A stretch of 64,000 nt of DNA from Rotaria socialis. Taxonomy: Eukaryota; Rotifera; Eurotatoria; Philodinida; Philodinidae. Below the pieces are notes generated by a model. It made no database searches. It worked only from the letters and a program-made list of their open reading frames with translations, and was not told the origin of the DNA. Location of the stretch: contig CAJNYU010000835.1 of the NCBI GenBank assembly GCA_905331475.1, positions 124,001 to 188,000 on the forward strand, read 5' to 3'. Of this stretch, positions 11,592 through 22,606 are shown in pieces. Every line of letters starts with the position of its first letter. Positions within the stretch are counted from its first letter, which is position 1. Position numbers and translations under genes: made by a program.

Positions 11592-14022
11592 TTAATAAGA
11601 AATATATACTGTATAGGATTTTTTACGTTCAGAGCCAATTTTTTGTTGAATTTTCAAACGCCATTCAATTTCTTTTTCGCTTGCACATATAGAACAACAT
11701 CTATGGAAAAGGCAAACATTTAATTATCTACAATTTAGAAATAAATCATTTCATATACTTAGTAAAATATTCTTCGGAATATTCCATGAATGTAGATAAC
11801 CATCGGGGTAACTAAAAAAAATCCAAACTCAAATAAATGTCCTTCAAGAAAACGTAGACTTCTTTACTTTGCCTGATTGATTATTGAAAAACGACCAATC
11901 ATGTTCATATTTAGCAAATAGATGAATTAAATCCCATCGTTCATTTTCCATAATCAAATGAGCCATACCCGATCCATAGGTATCTAATTCGAAATTTTCA
12001 ATAACGAATGTTACTAGTTTATCAATAGGAAAACTATTTTGTTGCGTTGAAACAATATTTGCTAGAGTTAGAAATGTTTGCACTTGCGATCGCATTTGAT
12101 AATCAACATCAAACCAATCAGGTCGAATAATGGCTAGCCAATTTAATTTCGGTAATAATTTTGCTGATCGATGAACAATATTTTGTAGTTGTTCATACAG
12201 AATATCACATGGACAAGTAACAAGTACAATAGCTGCTAAAATTTTATTACCATGTTCGATAAACTTTGATCTATTTAAAAAAATATATTTGATAAAAATT
12301 AATCTATTAAGAATATTTCAACAAATATATACTCAGCATTATCAAAATTAAATAATAAACATTCTTGAATTGAACTTTTATTATTAATAAAGTAATGAGC
12401 ATATTGACTTGAATGTACAAGAAAAGCAAGAAGATCATTTTTATATTGACTTTGTCTTGCGTAAGATATTTTAATTGATGCATAACGCTGATAGATAAAA
12501 TTCATTAATTCCAATAGTAGATATGGAATTATGATTGAAAGTAAATTTGGACAATATCGTTTTAAATATAAATGCAAACGATTAAAATGATGAAATAATG
12601 TATCGATATAGACTGAATAACGTTTATTTTCTAAATAGGCTTTTGTATTTAGCCAATTATTAGCATCACAGTCATGTAATAGATTGATTTGCCAATAGGA
12701 TAACATAAATTGACAAAAATTATATAAAAAATAGTGAAATTGATCATAACGAAATAATATTTCAATGCTTGACAAAGATGATATAATACAAATACAATGT
12801 TCAAGAGATATGGACGAAGGATAACAATGAAAGATCTGAATAAGATACATTAGAAAGAATAAAAAAAGAGAAATTAATGAAAGAATAGAAACTTGTTGTA
12901 CCTGAGAAGCTTTGTCAAGTAGTTGTTCAAATGTTTTATTACATTTCTTTATTAGATTAGATGAATTTTTGGATATTTTTGCATCGTCCAAAAATATAAT
13001 TAATTTTTTTATATCCTAAGTGAAACAATATACGTATACTCTGTTATTAAATATTTAAAATACACTTACAGGATGAACAAAAAATATTGAATTTCTTATA
13101 GGACATTTATATTGTTCTAATTTATCAAATGAATCAAAATGATCAAACATTTTTTTACTTAATATCAAATCTAGAAATGAAACAATTCATTCGTTTTAAA
13201 TAAACTACTCAATAAATTTTACCTATCCGTTGATGAAGACCAGCAAGAATGATATCCGAAAAATATTCAGTAATTATCATACAATTCTAATGAATAATTA
13301 GAAAAATAGCTTTTATTTCTTATCTAAAATAGTTTTCTTACTTTTTTTTCATCAATTTTACTTAATTGTTCACAAAGTCTCGCCAAGGATTTAACAAGAT
13401 GACTTAAGGATAAATATTGTTGTCGTTGTTTATCGAGTTTACTTTTTAGGTATTCATTTAATTCATCGATTAATGGTTCGAATAGATTTAGAACTATGGC
13501 ATACCATATATGATTTGAATTTTTTATTAATGGTTCATTACTAGCATAAAGTTTTAATGATTGTTCTAATAAACATCCTAGTGATTGAATTTTATCTCCA
13601 TTGCCACCCCATTTTTGTTTTTGAGTGTCTTTACGAAATTGATTAATAAATGATTCCACAATAGATTGTCGAATTGTACAGAATGACAAAATTAATTCGG
13701 ATGTTGGTATAAATTGTTGAAGAAGGTCAAAAAGAGATGGAATATATGAAACTGATGATGATAAAGAAAGACGTTTAAGAAGATTTAGTTCATATAGAAT
13801 AAAATCATTAGAATATTCTTGTTTATTGATTAGATGAAGAAATGCTTGTAGAATAATTAAACTTTCTGATGGATTACATTCTTGAAGTGTACACTTAAAA
13901 ATAATAATTCGTTTAAATAGAAAATCAATTGAAATAGATCCTACTATAATGTCTAATATATTATTATTAAGTTTTGATTCAGTCTGGTGTTGATTTTCAA
14001 TCATGTCGTCATTCATTGTCAT
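11592..14022 (-). CDS. Unrecognised 676-residue helical protein, eight exons
   Basis: Minus-strand exons that join in frame: 14022-13342, 13286-13223, 13170-13070, 13015-12902, 12835-12323, 12263-11868, 11811-11759, 11700-11592 (TAA at 11594-11592). All introns are 51-66 bp with GT/AG ends. The product appears almost wholly alpha-helical and Leu-rich (for example IITEYFSDIILAGLHQRI around residue 230), with a Cys-containing tail (CCSICASEKEIEWRL). A hydrophobic run that looks like a membrane segment when 12902-12836 is read through is better explained as a 66-bp in-frame intron (GTACAA...TTCAG). I recognise no family; the look is that of a HEAT-like or tethering-complex protein, which is only an impression. 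It lies tail to tail with DENND3. The 12322-12264 intron is the least certain, since it needs the acceptor AAAG. Confidence 0.65.
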
Positions 14023-14705
14023 CTGATTATTAATTCGTTATAGTTTTAGAGATTATTTGATTTGATGTAATCAGCCATCGGTGTACATGTTGATAAGCAA
14101 AATATGATAGCAACATTGATATTCTTCATGATTAACTATAGATGTCGTTGATTAATGACATCAACTTTCTCAGCTCTGTATCGTCTTATGTTAGTAATTT
14201 TCTATGCTTAAACATCTATTTCCTCAACAAAGTCAACAATGCGATGACGCAGATCAATAGATAGGTAGATATACGTGGACAAATAAATAGATAAAAAATA
14301 ATTTGATTATTTTCAATCAAATTAAAAATGAAGTTCTTTTAGCCATATGATATTTGATTATAGATTTTTCTCTTTCAGTATCACTCACCAATAAATCAAA
14401 CATTTCATAGAATAGTAAAATCTTGCTTCAATTTGTATGATGTTTAAATGATTTTCAGAGAAGTTCATCAATATTTATCGAAGTCTCTCATTGCTCTAGT
14501 GTTTATTTTGAAGCGTTATAGCTTTCTCATTCATCAGTTTTTCTTCATGATTGTTCGATACCGGAAAAAAGCTTAGACGTAATAAATCAGCTTATGACAC
14601 ATTAATTTTTATGCATGAATCACCTGTTGATTTCTCACTATATATATATATCGATCATCGTGAATATATTATATTTATTTTATTTACGTAAATACAAGCA
14701 ATATC
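14023..14705. other. Divergent promoter region
   Basis: Upstream sequence shared by the minus-strand gene ending here and the inhibitor gene at 14706. A TATATATATATAT run at about 14640-14652 lies 55-65 bp before the inhibitor ATG. No other gene seen. Confidence 0.45.
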
Positions 14706-14987
14706 ATGTTCTCCCTAGCTTGGATGGCCAATCAACAAACGTCATTTCCTGAACTAGTTGGACGAAATACTCAAGAAGCAGCCTTGTATATTACGGCTCA
14801 AGGTATATTTTTTATACTAATTTATTGCTAATTATAGATAGATGTATTGATATTTTGTATTCAAGGCTTGACACCAGTTTTTGTCAGACCAGATCAACCC
14901 GTGACACTTGATTATCGCACAGATCGTGTTCGTATTGTGACAGATCCATCAGGAAATCATGTTATTCAAGCACCCACCGTTGGTTAA
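14706..14987 (+). CDS. Eglin-like serine protease inhibitor (potato inhibitor I family)
   Basis: Two exons, 14706-14802 and 14866-14987, with a 63-bp intron (GTATAT...TTCAAG), encode 72 residues. The family hallmarks are present: SFPELVGRNTQEAALYI near the N-terminus (family pattern W/F-PELVG...A), the binding loop PVTLDYRTDRVRI, and the C-terminal VG. The scissile bond would be Leu47-Asp48, the same Leu-Asp pair as in leech eglin c, which predicts inhibition of chymotrypsin, elastase or subtilisin-like proteases. There is no cysteine, as in eglin, and no clear signal peptide, so it may act in the cytosol. The two conserved Arg (50, 53) that brace the loop are kept. The gene is too short to appear among long frames. 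Family call is strong; target and location are inferred. Confidence 0.88.
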
Positions 14988-16259
14988 CACAGAAAATTAT
15001 ATTGTTTTAATAAACTAGAATCTTTTGTTTTCTATTAAATAAAAATGAACCGCAATCACACTAAGTTTCTTATGTTGATTATTGTCTAATGGATATTTTC
15101 TGATTCACACTAACATAAACATATGATCTGATAAATTATAAAAATTATTTTTCTATTATCAGTTAAACAATAGATGATTGAAATATTGTATTTTTATCGT
15201 GTTATAATCAAGAATTCAAGAATTTTCTTACAGGAATAGTTGAACTATAGAACTAGTACTATTTCAAAATTTTTGTTTTTCACACAGTTGAAAAAGAAAA
15301 GTTAGTGAAAGATTTACAATCAAGTTTCGTGGATGAAGTCATATTTGTGTTTGCTATTGGTCTATTTCAAGACACCGATTTCTTATCGAGCAAACAACCA
15401 GTAACTGTGCTTTATCGTTTGTTTTACTCATTTTTTATTTCAACGTAAATATCGACAAATGAATCACATGTGACATTTTTATATTTGTTTATTCGATTGT
15501 CCTTGTATTTACACTCGACGAACGGTATTGAGTAAAGAAATATCATAGTTTAGACTTGAAAATTTGAATATTAGAAGATTTTCGATGAATGCAATGAATA
15601 ATTCTGTATTTTAGCATTGTTTGATAGATACTGTCATAATCATATTGTTTATGTTGTCTTTCTGTTATTCCAATAGTATCGCAATTGAAAGTTAAATTTA
15701 ACTGTTGAGCTTCAACTCTCGTCGAGAAATTTACACGATAAAAATATATAGTATGACAATCTTGACGTAGCCTTTGCATCGGATGAGATATATGTAGGTG
15801 TCTTTGAGGTTGAAGAGATTCAATATTAGAACTCTAATTTTTCAAGTTTTATTTACTTATATGAATTAAAAGTGGCAGGGAGTTAATGAAACTCAAACAA
15901 TTTATTCATGAGTGAATTCATTACTTTATGAATTACAATCGTCAGGATTTAAATAGTATACAGTTCAAAATCTAGTCGTAAATAACGTAGTGAAGATGCT
16001 CATTTTAAAACGATAAATAGATTAAAAACAATTGAATCATTATCGTTCTCTTCTACAAATACTACTGGAAAACTGAATGAAAACCTTCTGCATCTCATTG
16101 AATTGTGCCTCGTACTGATGACTTAGTCAGGTGGACTATTTCTCACGATAATTTTGGGTGATATCCAATTTGTTTGCCTATCACAATAACAAAAACACGC
16201 TATCGGTATAAAGATGTAGAAAAACAGTCATTTGAAATAGTATCTGAAAATATTCGAAT
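14988..16259. other. Intergenic, no gene supported
   Basis: AT-rich, 1.27 kb. A minus-strand frame at 15779-15543 lacks introns, family features and context, so I leave it out. Contains the 3' UTR of the inhibitor gene and the promoter of the astacin gene. Confidence 0.45.
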
Positions 16260-18100
16260 ATGTTCGCATATACTTTTATTGTCAGCACAGTTTTTATTGG
16301 ATCTATATTCAGTAATCCTATTGTTAGTCCTGGTGGCGATGGTATTAACTACGAGTTACTTGGTAAGTATTAATCATAATCATTATGTTTCTTGTATATG
16401 TGAGATTTGATTTTAGGTGGCGGAATTGAAGGTGATATGATTTTACCCGACGGATTTGATCCGAAAGGGGAATTCAATGGAAAAGGTGTAGCCATTTATG
16501 GACCACGTCGTTGGCCGAATAATATCATTCCGTATGATATATCAGCAATTACAAGTAACATCAACGATAAAAATTTCTATAAACATAAATCGATCCCTGA
16601 TTTATTGTATTAATTAGATGCCGGACATCGAACGATGATCGAAAGTGCAATGGCAATACTTGCAAATGATGTAAGCACACCTATTGCAGGATCAACGTCA
16701 CGAAAACCATGTGTTACTTTTCGACCGAAAATATCAACTGATCAAGTTTTCGTTAGAATTCAATATGGAACTGGTTGCAGTGCAAGCGTAAAATGGCATT
16801 TAAATCAACTTTTCAATTGACATAGCTTGTCTTTTTGCATTTCTTTTTAAGGTAGGATATTCTTCGGGCGCGAAAACATTGACATTACAAAATTCCGGTT
16901 GTTTTCGATCTGGTATTATTCAACATGAACTCATACATGTTCTTGGTTAGTAGAGTATCATTTGTAACGACAAAAAAAAAGACGAACCATTTGATTCGAA
17001 ATGATATCAACTTAATTAGTATTAATAATTTTAGGTATCCCCCGCATTCGTTTCATAATTCGTCCCACGAAATTAGTCCCATCTTTTCTTACCCTAATTC
17101 GTCCCAGTTAAAAATTATTTGATTCTTAACTCGTCCCATTCTATATGAGAATATCAATTAATATGAGAGAAAGTCTGGTTATATTTTATTAATTATTATC
17201 CAATAAGAAAATAGAGAAGAGATAAACACACCCACACCCTTCACAGTATATTGAAAATCCGAATAATTTAGTACTTGCTGATTTCGTTCGCTAGTTGTAA
17301 ATCGAAACATACCACAAAAATGAGATCAAGTTATGTATAAAAATTATCATATCCTTTTGTCTTTGAATTTATGTATCGCGTAGCTTGATCCACCAATTTA
17401 TCAAAAATAATAGTGAGATGTCACCATTAAGAGTGTTCTAGTAGTACATACTAGAATTTCCGATTGTTTCCAGGCCATTTTCTATTCTATTGCGTGATTA
17501 TATTATACATAGATGAACCCTGTTACGATCTTCAATTTAGTTTTAATTGATAAGTAAAGCCTCTTGTAGAATGGAACAATTAGTATTAATGTTGTCACAT
17601 GGGACGAGTTAAGAATCAAATAAGTTTTAACGGGGACGAACTAGGGTAAAAAATATGGGACTAATTTCATGCAACGAATGTGGGGTAAACCATAATTTTA
17701 CTATAGATATTAAAAATATAGATTAATTAATTTTTCTTTGTAATTAAATAGGGTTTTATCATGAACAATCACGTCCTGATCGTGATCTATATATTACTGT
17801 TAACCACAATAATATTGAAATAGGCAAAGTTAGTGTTTCATACAAATAAACGCCAAAATAATTTCACTTTTGTATTTATAGGAACATAACTTCAATAAAT
17901 ACACATGGGGATCCACTGTTTTAGATCAAAAATCACCTTATGATTTCGGAAGTATAATGCACTATGGTCCTACTTCTTTTAGTGCCAACGGTTTACCAAC
18001 TATTACACCAAAACAAGCAGGTGCAACCATTGGTCAACGAGATAAACTTAGTGCAACCGATATCAATGAAATTCGTCAATTTTATAGTTGCACAATTTAA
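16260..18100 (+). CDS. Secreted astacin (M12A) zinc metalloprotease
   Basis: Exons 16260-16362, 16417-16554, 16618-16787, 16852-16945, 17752-17828 and 17882-18100 join in frame. The start is the ATG at 16260 because it gives a signal peptide (MFAYTFIVSTVFIGSIFS); longer upstream frames do not. A short propeptide follows, with IEGDMILP, where the Asp is the likely aspartate switch of pro-astacins. The mature part has the zinc motif HELIHVLGFYHEQSRPDRD and the Met-turn SIMHYG, so all catalytic residues are present. The protein ends about 30 residues after the catalytic core (FYSCTI), without CUB, EGF or ShK domains. A digestive or tissue-remodelling protease is likely. The intron between HVLG and FYHE is 806 bp, where the others are 53-64 bp, because of an inserted transposon. 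Confidence 0.9.
17034..17691. mobile_element. 658-bp non-autonomous DNA transposon (Mutator-type features) in astacin intron
   Basis: Inverted ends of about 100 bp: left GGTATCCCCCGCATTCG..., right, read on the other strand, GGTTTACCCCACATTCG..., both carrying repeated TTCGTCCC/TTAGTCCC words. It is flanked by the perfect 9-bp direct repeat ATAATTTTA (17025-17033 and 17692-17700). Long terminal repeats plus a 9-bp duplication fit Mutator-like elements. No transposase is encoded, so it must be moved in trans. Confidence 0.8.
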
Positions 18101-18242
18101 AACAACGTTATTTGTAGAAAAAACATCTGGAAGATTTACTGTCAACCAATATTTTCTAATTCTATCAATAATATATAAAAGAAAATTTTCTTCATAATAA
18201 AATACGACTTTGCATTGATAATATTTGCTTTATCGTACGAAA

Positions 18243-19304
18243 ATATATGTTAGCGTTCAAACTGAGATCACGTCCAATCTCAGATTGGGTTTACATGAAT
18301 TTCGGGCCGGGCCTAAAGTCCGAAAGGAATTTCGGCTCACGCTTTATTTTAACTCATTAAATGTTGAAAAAAATTTAATTAATAAAAAAATTAACTTGGA
18401 TTTTGTAGTGCCGAGCGAAGCAACGTAGTGTTGAGCAGGACGAAGTAGTGTGGCCTATCAGAATACCAATTGTTTCTCCGTAGTCATCAAGAACGCATCA
18501 AGAGTGTAGTCTCCATAAGGACTTACGAATGCTTGTGGTCTTGTAATAAATGACGAATTCATTAATAAAAAGATTAACTGAATAACAGATGTCCTTCGTT
18601 GTAGAATATAAAATCCGCAGTTCAAGTGCTATTTTTAGTCAACTGACACAGAAAACTAATCCCACGAATCTTTTTTGCTTAGCAGAAAAGTATAGCTGTA
18701 GTGCGATATGAGTCAATAAACTAAAGCACTGTTCCGGTCGGCACTATGTCGCTTCGCTCAGTACTACAAAATCTGAGTTAATTTTTATATTAATTAAATT
18801 TTTTTCAACATTTAATGAGTTAAAATAAAGCGTGGGCCGAAAGTCCGGGACGAAAATTCCTTGACTCGAAATTCCGGTCTCCCTCAGATTGGCCTAGGCG
18901 AATCTCGAATCCGAGATTGGACGCGTCCAATGTTGGATTGAGCGAAAATTTGACACTAAAACGTGAACTACTCTGTATATCTGTGTAGGATTCGATTTTC
19001 TACTTATGAACTTCGATGAAGTATCATCATATTAGGTAACGTAATCATCAATAAACGAATAAATTAACGGCTCGATGATTTATGGACAGTTTTCAATCTT
19101 GAGGGTGAGGGTGTCAGAGTACAGGTTACCCTGATCATAATTCATCAATAAGAATTTGAATCCTATACCGATATACAGAGTAATTCACATTTTAATGTTA
19201 AATTTCCGCTCAATCCAACATTGGATGCGTCCAATCTCGGATTCGAGATTCGCCTAGGCCAATCTGAGATTGGACGTGATCTCAATTTGGGCGCTAACAT
19301 ATAT
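18243..19304. repeat. Compound foldback repeat with nested inverted arms
   Basis: Outer inverted ends 18243-18288 and 19259-19304 agree at 43 of 46 bases (ATATATGTTAGCG..., ending CCAATCTCAGATTGG). Inside are two further hairpins: about 18335-18450 with 18745-18850 (sharing TTAACTCATTAAATGTTG and TTTGTAGT), and about 18894-18985 with 19170-19265 (sharing CTAGGCGAATCTCGAATCC and CAATGTTGGATTGAGCG). No coding capacity. It looks like one foldback element inserted into or duplicated beside another. Confidence 0.7.
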
Positions 19305-20127
19305 GTACATATCTGATTCACATATTTCATTGTGTTAAGTAATATGAAATAGAATTTTTTTTCATTTCGTTATTTGCTTGAGTTCATCTTATGTATTCGG
19401 AGCAAAATAAATAAAATTAGAATAGAAAATCAAAATCTATACAAGTGACATTCATTTTTTTTTATTAAATGAAGTCACACGTCCATGGAATCACCAACAA
19501 GAAAATTTTCAATAAACTGTTCTCATTCATTCAGTATATCGATTGCACCCTATAATCGATGAGAAGAAACATTTAATTATCTTTATTTAAAATTTTGACA
19601 ATACTTAGTGTAATACAAGTAATGCTTCCAATTATTCGTTTGTTCAAATGTTAATATGAAAAAGAAACAGATATTATTTTTCAAGTTTCAAATTTATCAA
19701 TCATACAGAACGTGAAATAAAAAGTAGTTTTCATCAAAACAATGATTCATGAATACATGCATACTCATTTTCGAAGTACTAATTAGTATTTTATACGAGA
19801 TGACCCTTTAAATAAAAATCTGACAAGTTTCGACCTGAGAAATATTGTGTGCTGATGCTGATGGTGGCAATTTTTTCAGTGAAGTAAACGGACAAAAAAG
19901 AGACCATTAATTAATTCAAAGTTTGTCAAAATTCTCAACTATTATGACTGCTGAAGTCATTTTTAAAGAAAGCCTGAAGGGGTCAATAAATCTGAACGTA
20001 TGATAAATGTGTTTGTATAAAATTGATTTCAAATGACAATACATGAACTAGCACGAATATATTCTAATCATTACCGATGTCAAAAATAAATATATCAAGA
20101 GAATGCACTGAAGTATATCAATAACGC
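19305..20127. other. Intergenic, nothing recognised
   Basis: AT-rich spacer between the foldback repeat and the methyltransferase remnant. No coding or repeat signal that I can support. Confidence 0.4.
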
Positions 20128-20490
20128 TTGAATAGAAAAATTGCTACAGTATTAGTCTACGATGAAGAAAGTGAGACATTTTTGTCGAGACCAAACCGTT
20201 GGCTAGAAGAACAACCACAAACTCTTCTCGATGCTTTATTTATTCGACATAATATGGTAATAGCCGACGTGGGAGCTGGAACTGGATTTATGACATTGCA
20301 ACTAGCTTGTCGTGTTGGTCGAAAATGAATTGTGTTTGCTTCTGAGTTACAACCTCGAATGTTGAACGCTTTACTCAATCGACCTGATCTGCCTTCTAAC
20401 GTAGGCTCTGTACAATCTACACCACTTGATACAAATCTTCCTGCAAATCGACAAACAAACCTCTTATACCATTGGCAACAGACTGAATGA
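20128..20490 (+). pseudogene. Remnant of a bacterial-type class I SAM methyltransferase
   Basis: One frame holds the first half of a class I methyltransferase: NRWLEEQPQTLLDAL, then the SAM-binding motif I VIADVGAGTGFMTLQLA, then after an in-frame TGA (20326-20328) it continues as IVFASELQPRMLNALLNR and NVGSVQSTPLDTNLP, before a second TGA at 20488-20490. The order (WLE...QP..LLDAL, DVGAGTG, ELQP.ML) recalls small bacterial SAM-dependent methyltransferases with an IQPEML motif. There is no ATG at the head (the frame opens at a TTG), an internal stop, and no C-terminal half. It is a dead copy, possibly of a horizontally acquired gene; its source cannot be settled from sequence alone. Confidence 0.65.
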
Positions 20491-20822
20491 CTTCAAAATT
20501 CGCCCACACACGTCACATCACACATATTTTGCATACGCATCATATTCTTGTTATCCTTCGTGTACGCCTCTCTACCAATCAGAAAAAAAGACAACATTGT
20601 CTTTATTCTATCGTTATTCTTTCATTTCAAAATAAAGAATATTCATATCGAAAGGTTAAGTTTTTATTTATTCTCTAACGTAAAGATAAAATCTTACAAA
20701 ACCTCATTCTGACTTAGCAAAAAAACATCAACAGCGTAGTGTCAGTCAGAGAAAAACAAAGCATACATCAAGGGACCCTGTTTTGTTTTGTGTGAATATA
20801 GTCAGCTGTCTGTTAGTAATCG

Positions 20823-20830
20823 TATAAAAG
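20823..20830 (+). promoter_or_regulatory. TATA box of the MBL-fold gene
   Basis: TATAAAAG lies 31 bp before the ATG at 20861, implying a very short leader or a start site very close to the ATG. One of the few canonical TATA boxes in the window. Confidence 0.5.
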
Positions 20831-20860
20831 AGATCTTCCTTGTTATTCATATTCTCAAAC

Positions 20861-22606
20861 ATGTATTCACTATTGACCAAATGTCATATGTTTGTCTTAC
20901 TATTCTTATCAATCGTTAGTATTTCGGCTCATCAAATCGATCAATTTGTTTGTCCTGGAAGTGGCTCTAGTTATCTTCCAGTTACATTACCGGCAAGTTG
21001 GATAAATGGATCAGCAAATTGTTTGGATCAAGATGCTCAACGACCTGATTTAGATATTTTTCCTATGAATAATGATACTTATATTCTACGTGAAAATAAA
21101 TGTATAAACTATGAAGCACCATTTATTTATTTACTTTTTGGTAATAATATCGCATTATTAATTGATAGTGGAGCGACAGTTTCACTTGTTTCCTTACCTA
21201 TTCAACAACGTGTTGAAAAAATTATACTTAATTGGTGTATCATTAATAAAAAACAACGTCAAGATATTAAATTAGTCGTTGCACATACACATAATCATTT
21301 AGATCATGTAGCTGGTGATACACAATTTCAAAATAAGCCTTATACAACAGTTGTTGGTACCAGTGTTAATGAAGTTAGTCAATTTTTTCAATTAGACAAT
21401 TGGCCAAATAATATTGGTACATATGCATTAGATGATCAGCGTCATCTAGCTATTATACCAATACCTGGCCATGAAAATTCTTCTATAGCGATTTATGATT
21501 GTGCAACGGGTATCTTGATAACAGGAGATACATTGTTGCCTGGCCGTTTATATATAAAGGATTTCTCTGATAATGTTGAATCAATATCACGTTTAGTTAA
21601 TTTTATTGAATCAAATCGTCTCAACGTCACATCGATACTTGGTGCACATATTGAAATGACACAAGAAAATAAAGTTGATTATCCATTGGGTTCAACATAT
21701 CAACCAAACGAACGTCAATTAAATATGTCATTAGAACAATTATATCAACTGAACAATGAATTACAGCAACAATGGAAAGATGGTTTCAATAAACGACATA
21801 AAGCTTATTATGATACATTTATTGTTGACCCAAATTCATCTCAATTGCCACCATTACCATTCGATGGGCGTATGTCAGTTCATGGTTTCGTATTACTACC
21901 ATTAGATACACCGAATTCTGTATGGATATCACATAAACCAATGTTTACTACACCACATGATTTTCAACTTTCATTTCATGCAATCATTACAAATTCAACA
22001 GTCGATCCAGTACCATTACCAACAAATATCACTCGATTGAATAGTCAATGGACAATTCAACCTGACAAATGGTCATTAAACAATTTAATCAATGGTAATT
22101 TAACATCATTTCGAACTAAATTATATAAAGGAAATTTTGAACAAGGTGGAACATATTTATGTGATGTAACAATCAATATAATTCGACCACTACTAACTGT
22201 TGTTCAATTGAATGCATCAGAAATTCAACCCTATCAACCATTACGTTATTCCAGTTATTTTCTATCGAATCTAATTGTAGACAAACGAACACAAATTCAC
22301 CTTTATCTACTTCATCAAATTCGTGTACAACCAGATTTCGATGCTATCGCTCATGTTATTATTGATCCAGCTAATTGTACAACTGATATTAGTTCAAGTC
22401 AATTAAATAATTTATTAGAACAAAATGGAAATCAATGGGCATTTCCTGGTATTGATAATGATATAGGTGATCGTCTAACACAAGCATCTGGATTAGTCAG
22501 TGCACAACTACTTGGTGATATTTATTCAACAATATGCCAAGTGAAAGTTGTTGAAGAAATTCAATGCACAATAGGACCTGATTTTTATGAAGATTGTAAT
22601 GTTTAA
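20861..22606 (+). CDS. Secreted metallo-beta-lactamase-fold hydrolase with extra C-terminal domain
   Basis: Intronless, 581 residues from the ATG at 20861; the frame opens earlier only through a TTG. The N-terminus is a signal peptide (MFVLLFLSIVSISA core). Residues about 80-270 are an MBL domain: HTHNHLDHVAG (HxHxDH), PGHENSS, ITGDTLLPGRLY and LGAHIEM, so the metal ligands appear complete; it resembles glyoxalase-II-like hydrolases. After a helical linker, residues about 340-450 (VHGFVLLP, WISHKPMFTTPHDFQL, LYKGNFEQGGT) look like a separate secreted beta-rich domain that I recall from bacterial and fungal proteins but cannot name. Several NxS/T sites are present. Absence of introns, secretion and the prokaryote-like motifs raise the possibility of horizontal transfer. 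Substrate unknown. Confidence 0.8.
   Translation: MYSLLTKCHMFVLLFLSIVSISAHQIDQFVCPGSGSSYLPVTLPASWINGSANCLDQDAQRPDLDIFPMNNDTYILRENKCINYEAPFIYLLFGNNIALLIDSGATVSLVSLPIQQRVEKIILNWCIINKKQRQDIKLVVAHTHNHLDHVAGDTQFQNKPYTTVVGTSVNEVSQFFQLDNWPNNIGTYALDDQRHLAIIPIPGHENSSIAIYDCATGILITGDTLLPGRLYIKDFSDNVESISRLVNFIESNRLNVTSILGAHIEMTQENKVDYPLGSTYQPNERQLNMSLEQLYQLNNELQQQWKDGFNKRHKAYYDTFIVDPNSSQLPPLPFDGRMSVHGFVLLPLDTPNSVWISHKPMFTTPHDFQLSFHAIITNSTVDPVPLPTNITRLNSQWTIQPDKWSLNNLINGNLTSFRTKLYKGNFEQGGTYLCDVTINIIRPLLTVVQLNASEIQPYQPLRYSSYFLSNLIVDKRTQIHLYLLHQIRVQPDFDAIAHVIIDPANCTTDISSSQLNNLLEQNGNQWAFPGIDNDIGDRLTQASGLVSAQLLGDIYSTICQVKVVEEIQCTIGPDFYEDCNV

Noticed and set aside
12836..12901. Apparent membrane helix in the unrecognised minus-strand protein
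   Set aside because: The segment has a GT donor and a CAG acceptor, is 66 bp like neighbouring introns, and its hydrophobicity comes from pyrimidine-rich intron sequence.
15543..15779. Minus-strand 78-residue frame
   Set aside because: No start context, introns, homologous motif or conserved pattern; probably chance.
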